This document shows, one piece after another, positions 1-11,773 of a stretch of 64,000 bases of DNA (within the stretch, counting starts at the first letter, position 1; each line of letters opens with the position of its first letter). A model generated the notes under the pieces. That model was given only the letters and a program-made list of their open reading frames with translations. It was not told the origin of the DNA and ran no database searches. The stretch spans positions 61,081,668 to 61,145,667 of the forward strand of contig OU015493.1 of assembly GCA_907164885.2 (NCBI GenBank). The letters are read 5' to 3'. The translations under genes were made by a program, and so were the position numbers. This stretch comes from Dolomedes plantarius (lineage: Eukaryota; Arthropoda; Arachnida; Araneae; Dolomedidae).

Positions 1-388
1 CTTCCTTCGAATATAATCCTCTGAAAATATACGCCGTCTTAAAGATAAACTTAATCGAATTTGAAATGTTTTTGAGTGCAAACCACAACATATATTTTTA
101 AAGCGAAAAAAAAATTACTCTTACGTGATAAGAGAAATAAGGTGTTTTTACAAGATTTCCCAAAATAATGTAATATCTGAAAGAGAATATAATCCTCTAA
201 AAACTATGCGTACCTAGAGATAAACCTCAGAGTATCCAAAACATTTTTTAATACAAACAGCAATATATATTTTTATCTCTCGTAAATACGCATTTACGAG
301 ATTTCCCGTAGATTATAAATCTCTATACAGTCTGACAAATAAACTTCAGTGAATCTAAAATATTTTTGTGTGTGCACTACACTATAAA
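1..388. repeat. Degenerate ~115-180 bp repeat array, first block
   Basis: Three successive diverged copies of one motif start near 8, 181 and 297. Each reads roughly as a fast-evolving version of: fast-match 'gaatataatcctct', a 'gataaactt' box about 30 nt later, an 'aaaacattttt' box, then 'caaaca..atatattttta'. The third copy is cut by the Tc1 element that starts at 389. Related copies recur near 3085, 3385, 4910, 7430-7600 and 30900-32290, so this is a dispersed, partly tandem AT-rich family. No coding potential is visible. Confidence 0.5.
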
Positions 389-654
389 CACTGCTGGCCA
401 CTGTAAATGCAACACCCTGAAGGAAACATGCAAGTAACACGAAATTTACAACATGCATTAGCGGAGGTGAGATATGCAAATGATTAGAATTTCAGCGCAG
501 AAGCACATCACGAGCGCCTGTGGCGCCACTTCAAAGCGTTATTTAAGGCTTGGAGATTTCGACGATTTCAAGTTCGGCAATTGTATTTTTCTTGTGGTTT
601 TTATAAAAAAAACGTTCAATTATGCCTCGTCGAAAACAGCGATCATCTTTTGAT

Positions 655-796
655 CTTTTGCCTTTTTCTCTGAAATAAATTATCCATTTTCTTTGATTTT
701 CTTATCATTTACTTATATCAAAGTAGTCATTACGTATGTAAAATTTCGTTTCATTTTGACGACTCCTTCTTGGTGCGCTAATTTTTTTGTCCATGA

Positions 797-803
<7 letters not shown>
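655..803 (-). mobile_element. Terminal fragment of a second Tc1 family inside the first
   Basis: These ~149 bp match, in reverse complement, the left end of the Tc1 element at 5631-7043 (compare 5631-5773). They include its terminal motif cactc-tggacaaaaaaatt, read here as ...tttttttgtccatgagtg. The left junction shares the short homology cttttg with the host copy (643-660). The right junction passes into a TA microsatellite. There is no second element end, so this is a fragment and not a complete insertion. Confidence 0.75.
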
Positions 804-877
<74 letters not shown>

Positions 878-902
878 TCTATAATACATATATATATATA
901 TA
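801..902. repeat. (TA)n microsatellite with interruptions
   Basis: Three TA runs (about 801-836, 842-875, 887-902) are separated by 'cattcta' and 'cattctataata'. The repeated spacer indicates that the run was itself duplicated. Confidence 0.9.
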
Positions 903-939
903 CATATTTCTTATGGTTTTTTTAAAAAAACGATCAATT

Positions 940-1979
940 ATGCCTCGTCGAAAACAGCGATCATCTTTTGATCAAGTATCCGAGTTCGACAGAGGAAGGA
1001 TAGTGGCCTACCGAGATTGTGGATTATCTTTCAGGGAAATCGGTAGTCGTGTTGGACGAAACCAAACAACTGTAAAGCGGATATGTGATCGTTGGATGCA
1101 GGAGGGTACGACGGCCGGCGTGTTCGATCGCATCCACCTCAGCGCACCACTTCACGTGATGACAGGCAAATTGTGCGCATGGCAGTGACGGATCGCTCAG
1201 TCACATCACGAACCATAGCACAGCACATGCAGTCTGTAACGCATCATCCAGTGTCTGCGCGTACCATTCGACGCCGTTTACAGCAGAGTGGTCTGTCCGC
1301 AAGACGTCCATTGCTTTGTCTACCCTTGACGCAGAACCACAGACGTCTCCGCCGCCAATGGTGCGATGACACAAGGATGTGGACGGCAGAATGGAATGAA
1401 ATTGTCTTTACTGACGAGTCACGCTTCTGTCTGCAACACCACGATGGTCGCATTCGAGTCTGGAGACACCGTGAAGAGAGGATGCTGAACAGCTGAGTTA
1501 TGCACCACCACACTGGTCCTGCACCGGGTATTATGGTACGGGGCGGTATTGGATATCACTCTCGCACACCTCTATTACGCATTGCCGGTACTTTAAACAG
1601 CCAGCGCTACATCTCCGAGGTGTTGGAGCCAGTTGTCCTTCCTTACCTTCAGGGCTTGCCCACAGCCATATTTCAACAGGATAATGCGCGACCACACGTG
1701 GCACGCATTGTCCAACGGTTCTTCGTCAATCACCAGATTGAATTGCTTCCCTGGCCGCCTCGCTCTCCGGATCTTTCGCCGATAGAAAACATGTGGTCCA
1801 TGGTTGCTCTACGATTGACCCAGATTCCATCCCCAGCTGCCACAGCAGATCAACTTTGGCAACGTGTGGAAGCTGCTTGGTCTGCTGTACCCCAAGAACT
1901 CATCCAAAGTCTCTTTGAATCAATGCCGAAGCGTGTGGCAGCGGTGACCTCCAACAATGGCGGCTACTCTGGCTACTGA
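940..1979 (+). pseudogene. Tc1 transposase, one frameshift and one nonsense codon
   Basis: Tc1 transposases excise and reinsert the element at TA sites in the nucleus. The reading starts MPRRKQRSSFDQ at 940, with an N-terminal helix-turn-helix region (SFREIGSRVGRNQTTVKRI). It shifts frame near 1110-1130 (after CDRWMQEG) and continues through a second DNA-binding part (VSARTIRRRLQQSG). The catalytic core keeps all three acidic positions: D in FTDESRF, D in QQDNARPH and E in SPIENMW, with 34 residues between the last two (DD34E). A TGA at 1494-1496 interrupts the core after RMLNS, where a sense codon is expected. The C-terminus ends NNGGYSGY, typical of the family. It is dead as it stands but of full length (~345 codons). 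I recognise this family from spider genomes; a search would confirm it. Confidence 0.85.
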
Positions 1980-2137
1980 TTTTGGCAGGAACAACACTTC
2001 ACAGAAGTCTATAAATTTAATCATTTGATACTTGGTCAACATGTTACCTACAAAATAAATTTTGTTGTGATATCTCTTGTCTTTCTTGGTGATGCAATTT
2101 GGGTGGCCAGCAGTGTATTTTATAGCAAAATTAAATA

Positions 2138-2770
2138 CGGTAAAACCTGTTTTTGTGCGGTAAATAGGGACCGCACAAAAAAAAAAAATATTCAGAAACT
2201 TCATAAATATCTATAACGAATATTTTTTCATAACATATTAAAGAAAAAAAAATTTATGCGGTGGAGAGGGACCGCATAAAAAAATCTTACTTAGAAAACA
2301 TGTCATAGCTTTACGAAATAGCGAGAAATTGCTTTCTAAACAAAATAAATAATTAAATTACGCATGGAAACATTTTGAAAATTTTAATTTCTCATTTTAA
2401 ACATGAAGAAATTTTCAAAATGTACATAATTCGATACTACTTGTCGTAGTCCAAAACGCGCGTATTCTTCTGATGAACTGGTTCGTAATCGCTTTCGTCA
2501 CTTGAAGATACGTGTTGGAGTTGATTTATTTTTTGTTACCGTGTAGTCGGTGATAAGATTTTGCGACGACGGTCGTTTGATCAGCTGCTTGTTAACGTCG
2601 CGATAGCCAAATATACAAGATCGAAGCTCTTTTTGGAATGTCAAATAACAAATTTCAGATTTTTTCGATGCATATTCATATACTGCATAAATAAACAAAT
2701 CGCACAAAAAGTAAAAAATCGCACCCAAAAAAATCGCATAAAAAAGACCGCACAAAAACAGGTTTGACAG
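2138..2770 (-). mobile_element. Tigger/pogo-like remnant with acidic C-terminal code
   Basis: The ends are inverted: aaacctgtttttgtgcggt at about 2143-2162, and its complement ending near 2766, both followed by internal copies of the accgca..aaaaa motif. The minus strand around 2520-2440 reads ...SSDESDYEPVHQKNTRVLDYDK and then a stop. This is an acidic tail of the kind seen at the end of Tigger-type transposases. The rest of the transposase is absent, so this looks like an internally deleted copy. The family call rests on end structure and tail only. Confidence 0.45.
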
Positions 2771-4148
2771 AATGATGATAATTTGTAATAGGTAAAAAAA
2801 AGATATCGTCACCTGACTGCAAGAGCTAGGTAACTCGCTTCTTCAAGTTCTTGAAGATCTCAAATGTCTACTTCTACCAGTGAGAAAATACTCGTCGTTC
2901 TGTTTGTCTAATTATTACACTAGCCAACAGATGGCATTAAGTTGGCAGCAAAGTGAGTTGTCTAGTTATTGCATTCAATTTTTATGTAATTTAGCTATAA
3001 ATAGACAGATAGCTCAAAAATAATTATTTTGGAGTTACGTAGTTCGTGCATTCAGATGACGGTATATTTTCGCTGTGTGTCAGGGAATATAATACATTAA
3101 AAAATACTCGGTCCTAGGGATAAACTTCAGCGAATTCAAAGCCCTTTTGTATAGAGATGGCAAGTTCGTTTGTTTTTTTAAACCAAAATAAATATGATGA
3201 TAATGCATTACAGGGGAAGTAAATATTCTTTCCGAGATCTTCCACAGAGAATATTCCTACGGTTAGACAGAGAATATTCCTACGGAATCTAGTACGGTTT
3301 TAAAAGAAGCCTATTTATTATAATGAAAAATAAATATGATAATGATACGTAACAAGGGAAATTAAGATTGACAAGATCTCCCTGCGAATTCAATCCTCTA
3401 AAAATGCGAAGTGTTGGAAATAAACCCTAGTGAATTTGAAACATTTTTTAACGCAAAGCACAGCATATATGTATTTAAGGAAATAAAAAAATTTACAAGT
3501 TTCAATAAATAATGTAAAACTAAAATATTTATTTAAAAATAAAGTATTCTTAAAATTGATTTAAAAAAATTTTATATGGTGTTTTTAGCCAACCATAACT
3601 CTAAAAGCATTTCAATGTAAGGTATGCATGAATTATTCCCCTCAATATTAATGAAGCCCCTATACGAATGTAAAGTAAAGTAATGTTGCATATTATTGCA
3701 ATTTTATGGAAATAAATATGTACTGGGGAAATATGTATGTGTATTGTATACCTTTTATATGAATTTATCATTTATTTTCGATATGAAAACACATACTATG
3801 GTTTGTATTCAAAAATATTTTAAATTCGAGGAAGCTATTCCTTTATCTGAGTATATTATTCTCTTAGATCTTATAAATAACCACATTTCACCATAAAAAG
3901 ATACAAATAGGCAAAATTGCCTAATTTAACATGCGTAAAGAGGCTTCAATAGGATTGTAAAAACAATTTATTTATACATTATATTGAAATGTTTTTGAGT
4001 TAACTAAAAACACCGTATAAAATTTTTTTACATAAGTATTTAAAAGGGCATTACTTTAATGAATACTTATATTATTTAATAAAACTTATAGTTCTTGAAA
4101 AGACGTTTACTGAAAACTTCAATGTGTTTTTTTATGTCGTAGTTGGTG
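2771..4148. other. No gene seen; two degenerate repeat copies
   Basis: The stretch holds copies of the dispersed ~180-bp repeat family near 3060-3170 and 3340-3500, and a local 22-bp direct repeat (agagaatattcctacgg) at about 3244-3284. The short open frame at 3696-3896 has no recognisable features, and the base composition is uniform AT-rich. I see no exon, promoter or RNA signal. Confidence 0.4.
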
Positions 4149-4152
4149 TTAA

Positions 4153-4842
4153 GGGAGTCCGGGACACATTTCAAAAAGAATTTTATTTATTGAGTTAAAA
4201 TTAAAAAATTTTTGTGATAGTTAACCATATAATTTTAAACAAACTCACATCAAAAAACTTCTCATAAAATTTTTAAAAAAATTTTTAATTTAAATTTTTT
4301 TTTAAAGTTGGGTAATTTAAAATTATTATAACTCGAAATATTATTTGTCAAATTTCAAAATTTTCTCATTTAATTAAACAGAAATATATAAGTTTTAATT
4401 TTGATTCAGTGTTTTTTAAATATTAATTTTTTTTTAAATTAAAAATATTTAGAGTAAATATTTTTTTAAAATGATGTAACTTATTTTTAAAAAATCATAT
4501 TTTCAAAAGTAATTTTTTTTTTCAAATTTGCTGAATCAAATTAAAGAAAAATAATTGAAAACAATTTTTTCAAGTTTGAAACATTTATCTTTAACGGTTC
4601 CTGACTTATAACAATTTAAAGACGAGAAATGGGGAAAAAACAATCATGCAGAAAAACGCATTTACAAGTTTAAACAAAGATTGGCTGCAATTAGAATGTT
4701 GCAAAAAAAAAAAATAATTACTGCTGTTCTAATTAAGATAGAAACATGATTTAAGCGTCATTTTAAGCGAAAAAGAACACAAAACGTTTTAATGCAATAA
4801 AAAAATTTCGAAAATTTGAAGAATTTTGTATCCTGGACCCCC
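4153..4842. mobile_element. TTAA-flanked MITE, 690 bp
   Basis: The left end is ggg(a)gtccgggacac, and the right end complements it (gtatcctggaccccc). Both sit next to TTAA (4149-4152 and 4843-4846). The interior is extremely AT-rich with no coding potential. A TTAA (or nested TAA) target duplication fits piggyBac-like or PIF/Harbinger-like non-autonomous elements, and the sequence does not decide between them. The element at 46032-46767 has the same end architecture. Confidence 0.6.
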
Positions 4843-4848
4843 TTAAAC

Positions 4849-5041
4849 CTTTTTTCGAGCATTTTCAACGATACATAAACAGGATTGCCTACAAATTATA
4901 CGGTTTCAGAGATAAAGCAGCGAATTTAAAACATTCTTGCGCATGAACAACAATACACTATTTCAAAGAAAAAACAAACTTAGGAATAATACGTGATCCG
5001 CGGAATGAATATCCGTTTACAAGCGCAGTCAGATAATATAA
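4849..5041. repeat. Degenerate repeat copy flanking a Helitron
   Basis: Contains the 'gagataaag..agcgaatttaaaacattctt..aacaacaa' signature of the dispersed repeat family seen at the start of the window. It ends exactly at the Helitron 5' end (A|TC at 5041/5042). Confidence 0.4.
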
Positions 5042-5630
5042 TCTAAATATATAAAACAGTTTCGTAACTGACTGACTTACTAACTCACTGACATACAACG
5101 CACAGACCAAACCGCTGGACCTAAAGGACTGAAATTTTTCATGGCGATTCTTCTTATAGTATAGGGGAGTACTAAAAGAGATTTTTGAAAAATTCTTCTT
5201 AGATTTTTTTAAATTAAATTTTTAAGCTGTTTTAGTTTCTTTTTTTAAGTTTGCATTTAAAATAATAATTTGAGGGTTATAAAATTTCTATCACGAGAAA
5301 TATCATAAAAATTCCTTTAAAATGAGAACTTTTTCGAATCTTTAACTCCATTTTCTGATTTTTGGGAAATTTTTAAAGATTAATTTTTAGAATTTAATTT
5401 ATTAAATGCTGATCAGGTGATTTCTTTTTCTGGTACTTTAAATAAATTTATCGTCACGTGCATACCAACTAAATAGAAATAAAAATATTTTTTTCCTTGC
5501 TAATGCGGTAGACGATTGAACATTATCCAAAAAAATATTCAAATACAATAAAAGATATTATGTTCCTCAAACTGTACTATATTAACGGTACTATATTCTT
5601 TTGTATGTCCTATTACATTTAACTTGAATA

Positions 5631-7043
5631 CACTCGTGGACAAAAAAATTAGCGCACCAAGAAGGAGTCGTCAAAAGGAAACGAAATTTTACATACGTAA
5701 TGACTACTTTGATATAAGTAAATGATAAGAAAATCAAAGGAAAAGGAAAATTTATTTCAGAGAAAAAGGCAAAAGAACGGAGGAGTTAATACTCCGTTGG
5801 ACCCCCTCTAGCGCGAATGCACGATGCGATACGATCGGGCATTGAGTCATACAAGTTCTGTATGATGTCTTGAGACATTTCGTTCCATATTTGCTGTAAC
5901 CTTGCCTCTAGTTCGTTCAAACTCGTGGGATGCACAACTCGTCGTCCCAAATGATCCCAGATATGCTCGATTGGAGACAAAACTGGGGATCGGGCAGGCC
6001 AAGGAAGGGTAGTAACAGTGCGGAGACAGTCTTGTGACACCCTTGCCGTATGAGGCCTAGCATTGTCTTGTTGAAAAATGGCTCCTGGGAGCCGTTGCAT
6101 GAGTGGCAACACATGTGGTTGCAGGATTTCATGAACATAACGCTGGGCTGTCATGGTGCCACGGAACAATACTAGGGGTGACCGTGTATTGTAGGCAATG
6201 GCACCCCATACCATCACACCAGCTGTGGGAGCGATGTGTCGCTGTACAGCAAAGGCAGGATTGAAGCGTTCATCACGGGCTCTCCACACACGAACACGAT
6301 TGTCATCACTGCCGAGATTAAATCTGGATTCGTCGCTAAAGACGACCTGGTTCCATTCCGCTGCAGTCCAGTTTCCTCGTGCGCGGCAAAACTCCAAACG
6401 GAGGCGTCGATGGGTGGGCGTCAAGGGCAGCACACGTAATGGGCGCCGCGATACCAACTGTCCTTCAGCCAGGCGCCTTCGTATGGTTCGAGAAGACATA
6501 GAAGCCCCTAGTGAAGGTGCTACCTGTGCCTGGATGGCGGCCAATGAAGCAGTTGGCTGTACGCGTGCTTTTCTTACGATGTGGCGGTCTTCTCGACGAC
6601 TGGTCTGTCGAGGGCGTCCTGGGCCTGGTCTTCGTGTACATTACATCTCTCGGGTCCACTGGTCCCAACACCTCCTCACAACACAATCTGAGCGGCCTAA
6701 TTGACGAACTACTCGCCTAGCTGACCACCCAGCTTCCATTTTCCCGACGATTCTCCCCCTCTCAAACTGCGACAACTGCTTATATTGTCTTCGAACACGG
6801 CCTAATGGCATGTCTATCTCAGCTCTTCCTTTGTAAATGATTCAGCACACTCAAACAAGCTTTGGTTACCTGTTTTATACTCCACAGAGTACGATGTTCA
6901 ACGCCCTCTACCGGCTATACGTAATGCGCAATAACGCTGCATTTCTAATCATTTGCATATGTCCCCGACATGTACCTTCATTGCAAGTTTCGTTACGATC
7001 CCGCAATTATTTCTTCGTGCGCTAATTTTTTTGTCCATGAGTG
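5631..7043 (-). mobile_element. Tc1-family transposon nested in Helitron A
   Basis: Inverted ends cactcgtggacaaaaaaatt (5631) and ...aattttttt gtccatgagtg (ending 7043). TA precedes the left end; the right flank is CA, a one-base change from TA. At 1413 bp this is a full-length Tc1. A 149-bp piece of the same family's terminus occurs at 655-803. The single gene lies on the minus strand. Confidence 0.85.
5786..6811 (-). pseudogene. Tc1 transposase with a single nonsense codon
   Basis: The frame runs from the ATG at 6811-6809 (MPLGRVRRQYKQLSQFERGR...) to the stop at 5786, 341 codons, which is full family length. The only interruption I see is a TAA at 6643-6641, after WTREM. The helix-turn-helix part (GWSARRVVRQLGRSDCVVRR) precedes it. 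The catalytic core follows: D in FSDESRF, D in QQDNARPHTAR, E in LSPIEHIWD. By my count only 32 residues separate the last two, against 34 in the element at 389. One conserved D beside the last motif is V (SPVLSP). Since one substitution separates it from an open frame, the copy is young compared with its neighbours. Confidence 0.85.
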
Positions 7044-7151
7044 CATTTTTTTCTACATTATTTAGTCTATAAAAATATCCCTTACAATTTTTTATAAATA
7101 TATTTTTTGTTTTTTTTACATTGATCGTCGTATTTATTATAAATATATATA

Positions 7152-7324
7152 CAGTGGAATCTCGACCGATCGTTTCCCGAATCTTCGTTTTCCCGTGTGT
7201 GTCGTTCAATTCATCCAGTCCAAACGATCATATTGCTTTGTTATGTTCCCGTATCAATCGTTTTCTTGCATTTATCGTTCATTTCAGTCGGTCCCTTGAA
7301 AAACGATAGATCGAGATTCCACTG
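7152..7324. mobile_element. Small pogo-type MITE
   Basis: Ends cagtggaatctcga (7152) and tcgagattccactg (ending 7324) are perfect inverted repeats. TA lies on each side. The 173-bp interior has no gene. A TA target and CAGT-type ends fit pogo/Tigger-derived MITEs. Confidence 0.75.
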
Positions 7325-7412
7325 TATTTATTTTTTTTGGCATTAACTGCATACATCGACCGTTGTATTTAATTTGAATGTACTCCGTAGCGAAGTGCGG
7401 ATTATCAGCTAG

Positions 7413-9597
7413 TCCTTAAATAAATAGGCCGTCAAAAGATAAACTATAGAGAATGCAAAACATTGTCTTATTCAATCCACGATGTATATTTTTAAAATGA
7501 AAACAAATATGATGAAATCCCGTAATAATGAAATAAATATTAATCACAAGATCTCGATTATAATATAATCCTCTAAAAAATACTCTGGATTTTTTAATAC
7601 ACTAACCCAGACACTTAAAGAGTTGAATTCAGCATAACAATTGTATAAAATTGTAGGAATCGTAACAATTGTATAAAGTTGATGTGCAAGATTATTATGG
7701 TAGTGGCGTTTCCCGTCACACACGCTAGATTTTACCTTAATAATCAACATAATAGATAAAATTAGAGATTTTGCTTACTAAAGATTCCAGTTTGCTCTGT
7801 TACGAAGTTTTACTCTACAGAGTTAAATAGAACTAAAGTGTTCGATGTCGTTACCTTAAGCGGAACAACTTCTGCTAAGTTGAAAATCAAAAAACCTTGG
7901 AATAGCAATTACTTAACTTGAGAAAATGATGTGCTCACACATACGACTTTTATAAAATACATGTTTGCACAGAGTACTAGAAATCAAAACTAAACACCTC
8001 AAGTTTTATGCATTTTAGACTTCTAAGGATTTTCTACAGTCTAATTTAGAAAATTCGTATTTTAACAGCACTAATAACCCGATAGTTCATGCTACTTAAT
8101 CTTAAATCATTATTCCAGCCAAGAAATTAAATGAACATTAGATATATTTATTTCATTTTAGATAAAAAAAGAATTTTTTGTAGCATTTTCAAAGACCATA
8201 TGAAATCGGAAAAAACGCATGATTCTGGAGAGTGTATCGTTGTACCAAACAGACCCTTATGCATTAAGAAATCAACTATTTCTTAATGCATACGAGCATT
8301 TAAATGACTAATGTACGATTATTTGGACACGGGAAAATTAAAATATGTAAACAGTAAGGCGATAAAAATAAAGACACCTTACTTAAATTTTCTGTTATTA
8401 TTTTGACATTGTTTCGGAAAATTTCTACTTTGTTTTTGACTTTTATCTTTCATGATTTAAGCATAATTCAAAAGAGTGTTTAATCCAGATAATCACGGGT
8501 AATTGGGAGTTCATTGTACTTGTACATTTTTACGTTCTTTTGAAACACTTTAAAATATTCATCCTAGAGCTATGACATGCTTCAAATTATTTCTATGCGC
8601 AGACAAAATTTTCCGATTTTTTTATATCAAATTCATGAATATTATTTAAAGAACTTATAAAATAGGGAAGGCTAAAGCTCATCAATAAGAGGAATAAATT
8701 GTAATTACATGCAGGGTTGAAATGTACTTATATACAAAAAAAAAGACTAATAAATATTACTTACCTTTCGTATTGCTTACTGGAATGTATGAAACTCAGT
8801 TCGTGAAACCAACAGTTTCAAAGAATGCTAAGATTTTGAATTAAATAATTTATTATATTAGCATTTACATGTTTATTTAATAAGACGAAGTTACAAGCAT
8901 ATCCCTCACTGGTGACAACTGCATTAAATTCGGCAATTTATAAGCTACCAGTTCATCATTCGAGAAGAGCCAGCTAAAGGGTTTCAAAAGAAGATCTCCC
9001 TAATAAATACTGCTCTACGCAAAAGAGCTCTTCCAATTAACTGTTCAATAAAACATTGCTCAGCACCGAGTTAAAAATCCTTGACAGCAAAAAATCCACT
9101 CGCTGGGAGGGAAAAAAAACTGGAGTCACCCGCAAATAATTTTGTTTGATTCTCCAATGTTGACGCACGCTCGCTTTGTCACAGGCAATAGAAATATTCA
9201 GATAAGGGCCTTTTCTTCGTATATTTCTTAAGAAACGTCTGACCGCTGAGAGATCAAGTACATCAGCGAACTAACCACTATCAGATCGGGCTTCCAAATG
9301 CAGGCGGTCAAAGTTTCAATGAGGCTATTAAGTGCTAACGGGAGAAGCCATCATATTCGAAGCAAAAAAAATAATCGAATGAAGTTGTTATTTGAGTGGT
9401 TTAGAATGAAAACTAGCAATCTACATCAGACCTTTTTTATTTTCGGTAAAGGGCAAAGAACTGTATCTTATGCATTTTTGAAAAGGTAGAAATTTGAAAT
9501 TATTTTTAGAAAATTCTCACAACATTTTTTATTAGTAGACAATTTTCCAAAAATTTTCGTTTTTAACTGATTGAAATACTAAAGATACTATCCTTAA
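7413..9597. other. No gene seen; degenerate repeats and old duplication copy
   Basis: 7420-7600 holds a copy of the dispersed degenerate repeat. 7585-9400 is a diverged relative of 34050-35720 on the same strand. Matching landmarks include tttttaatacactaac (7589 and 34030), ctttgtcacaggcaat (9175) against ccttgtcacaggcaat (35522), and cttaagaaacgtct. The open frame at 9298-9489 has no recognisable product. Confidence 0.5.
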
Positions 9598-10037
9598 GGC
9601 TGTTGTGTACTAACCCTATCGGATTCGCTCACCTCAGGAACCTATGGGAAAAAAATTTTAACCTATGGAAAAAAAAAATTGTCCACTATTTACAGCTATA
9701 TAAATGCTGATAATCCAATAAAAAATGCTATTTTCAGGTATAGCCTGAAATTTTCTGTATCTTGCAACAGGATTCATTTTATAAATTTCGTCCACCAAAG
9801 GCATTTAGGAGCGTTTAAAATGAACTATACCAGATTTTTTTTCCGGATAATTTATATTTTAAAATATTATTTGCATTCTTTTTTAATGAAAAATTCCCAA
9901 AGGTGTAAAATTTCTTTCTTTGTTGAGTAGTACAATTAAAAAAAATCATTAAATCCAAGTCGGCAATCCTTGGCCACATTTTCTCCATGGGTTAACATTC
10001 AGTTGAGCGAATCCGATAGGGTTAGTACACTGCAGCC
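9598..10037. mobile_element. TTAA-flanked MITE, 440 bp
   Basis: About 35 bp of near-identical inverted ends: ggctg-tgtactaaccctat at 9598, continuing cggattcgctca, mirrored at the right end before 10037. TTAA lies on both sides (9594-9597, 10038-10041). The interior has no convincing gene. The TTAA target suggests a piggyBac-type mover; a TAA target with Harbinger-type movement cannot be excluded. Confidence 0.7.
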
Positions 10038-10420
10038 TTAACTGAGTTCTAAAGCAATTACTGACTTATAAATAATCACCTAATGTACCGCAAAAATATG
10101 CATACCCTATCTTTCATTTTTTTGAAAGTTGCTCTATCTTGTGATGGATATTCATTCTTAAAGAAAGTAGCATTAAAATGTCACATCGAATGACAGATCT
10201 TAATGTCACTTTCGGAAGAGATATTCAAGTATCTATCTGAAAGCAGTTTTATATGTCATTTTTTTTAAAGAATGACTTGCTCATTTCAAGAAAAACAACA
10301 ATTTATTGATCAGAAGATTAATAAAAGGCTAGCACAGGGTTTTGTAGAAAAAAGGGTTTTAAAATATGAGCTGAAACAGTGCTTTTGTTGAAGATGAAGG
10401 AGTAAGACTTACTCATTCAT

Positions 10421-10508
10421 AGTGTTGTTTTCGATAAATGATTAAGACTTAGTGTTGTTTACGATGAATGAGTAAGACATAGTGTTGTTTACAATCAATG
10501 CATAATAC
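10421..10508. repeat. 30-bp tandem repeat, three copies
   Basis: Units start with agtgttgttt at 10421, 10451 and 10481, exactly 30 bp apart. The trailing half (gat.aatga.taagac) diverges in the third copy. Confidence 0.8.
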
Positions 10509-10623
10509 AAAGATTGAATTATCGGACCAATAAAGTGTGGCATTAAGTACGATGAACTCGATTTAAAACATGCGTAGGAAATATTTGTTAAATAGTAGAA
10601 TCGTCCCTAATAACTCGATGAAT

Positions 10624-10907
10624 TAATAAAAGTTCCTGAAAGTATTAATAAGCGATAAATGACAAGGTTTGGGTGTAAAATAAATAATTAAATAAGATAC
10701 ACTTTTGTAAGGAACGAATGAGTAAGACATGGTGTTGCTTAAAATGAAAGGCTGATATAACAGGCTAATAAAAGTTCCTGAAAGCATTAATAAGCGATAA
10801 ATGACAAGATTGGGGTGTAAAATAAAGAATTAAATAAGATACACTTTTGTAAGGAACGAATGAGTAAGACACGGTGATGCTTAAAATTAAAGGCTGATAT
10901 AACGGAC
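10624..10907. repeat. 142-bp direct tandem duplication
   Basis: Two copies begin with taataaaagttcctgaaag at 10624 and 10766 and run head to tail with a few substitutions. Both contain the aatgagtaagaca motif of the adjacent 30-bp repeat, so the two arrays share an origin. Confidence 0.85.
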
Positions 10908-11373
10908 GCATCGTCAAACGAATAAAAATTTTAAAATTGAATATAATGAGCCTTGATTAAATGTATGTCAAGGGACAAACAGAAAATTTTGCTAACACGC
11001 GTTACTTTCTTAATGATTATAAAATAATCAAAATCTACTTCGGAATAAATATAATTTTTAAACGATATACCCAGCTTTGAAGTTAGATTTATACCCCACC
11101 TATTCAAGAATAATGTAAACAATCATTTGCTTCGAAATTCTCTAACTAGTGTATCAGGTGACATTGCAGATCTTCAATCCCAATGTTAAGCCATGGGGGA
11201 TTTTCCTCTCGGTATTTTACTAATCACAGATTAGAAAATGCATGTTTTTAAATATTTTTTATTATTCCAATGGCACGTTATAAGACAACTGAATATCAAA
11301 TACAATACATAACAAAACAAATTGACATCAGTATATCTATGAGCATAGGACTTCCGATTCACCCAGTAACGTT

Positions 11374-11613
11374 TCAAATCAAAATTCGAGGGAGAGCAGG
11401 GCATATGTATAGACGTGACATGTCCATATCTTCCTTAAGATTACATAAGGGGCAAAGAGAGTCAGGAACAACTTTGATGGGATGTAGATGCTTACGAAGG
11501 CAATCATGGCCAGATGTAAGACAAAACATTGCAACAGACTGCAAAATCCTCATAAATTCGCATTGAGAGGTGGATCGCATGACAGAGTTGTAGATCATTT
11601 TGCCGTACGACAC
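11374..11613 (-). pseudogene. LINE fragment: C-terminal end of a reverse-transcriptase polyprotein
   Basis: The minus-strand frame reads ...VAMFCLTSGHDCLRKHLHPI...SLCPLCNLKEDMD...YICPAL. This is the TGHD-L--HL ... CPLC ... H/C pattern I know from the C-terminus of jockey/RTE-like non-LTR retrotransposon proteins in arthropods, a zinc-knuckle-like tail after the RNase H-like region. Only ~80 residues remain, with no reverse transcriptase domain, no start and no clear 3' tail. It is a decayed scrap, not a gene. Confidence 0.6.
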
Positions 11614-11773
11614 GTTGCCCAGGGTGCACCACTAAGAGGTGCACAAGCAGGACGTGTAACGGACTGCTATGTGCGCACTCCTGTTTTCTTTTTAAATATT
11701 ACTTATATGAAACGTGTGTAAAACGCAAAAGAAGGAACATACAGCTTTTTTAATACCAACGAAAAAATAAAAA

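Larger units (their letters stand above)
389..2115 (+). mobile_element. Tc1-family DNA transposon (DD34E), broken
   Basis: The ends carry the inverted terminal motif cactgctggccac (389-401 and, reversed, 2103-2115), and a TA follows the right end. The element is about 1.7 kb, usual for Tc1, and encodes one transposase on the plus strand (940-1979). Between the 5' untranslated region and the coding region lies a 255-bp intrusion (655-909) made of another Tc1's terminal fragment plus TA microsatellite. It sits between two copies of a ~63-bp segment, 591-654 and 910-972, that includes the start codon. The left flank has 'aa' rather than a clean TA. Confidence 0.85.
5042..7412 (+). mobile_element. 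Non-autonomous Helitron, copy A
   Basis: Helitrons insert between A and T without target duplication, start with TC and end with a hairpin then CTRR. Here A precedes TC at 5042. The 3' end at about 7385-7412 reads ccgtagcgaagtgcgg...cagctag and is followed by T. The body 5042-5480 matches, in reverse complement, the copy at 33086-33976. It carries no helicase. A Tc1 element (5631-7043) and a small pogo-type MITE (7152-7324) are nested in it and account for most of its length. Confidence 0.75.

Noticed and set aside
693..1188. Open frames rich in YIYIYI (also near 13428, 31576, 33097, 36225, 55574)
   Set aside because: They are translations of TA microsatellites, which carry no stop in some frames.
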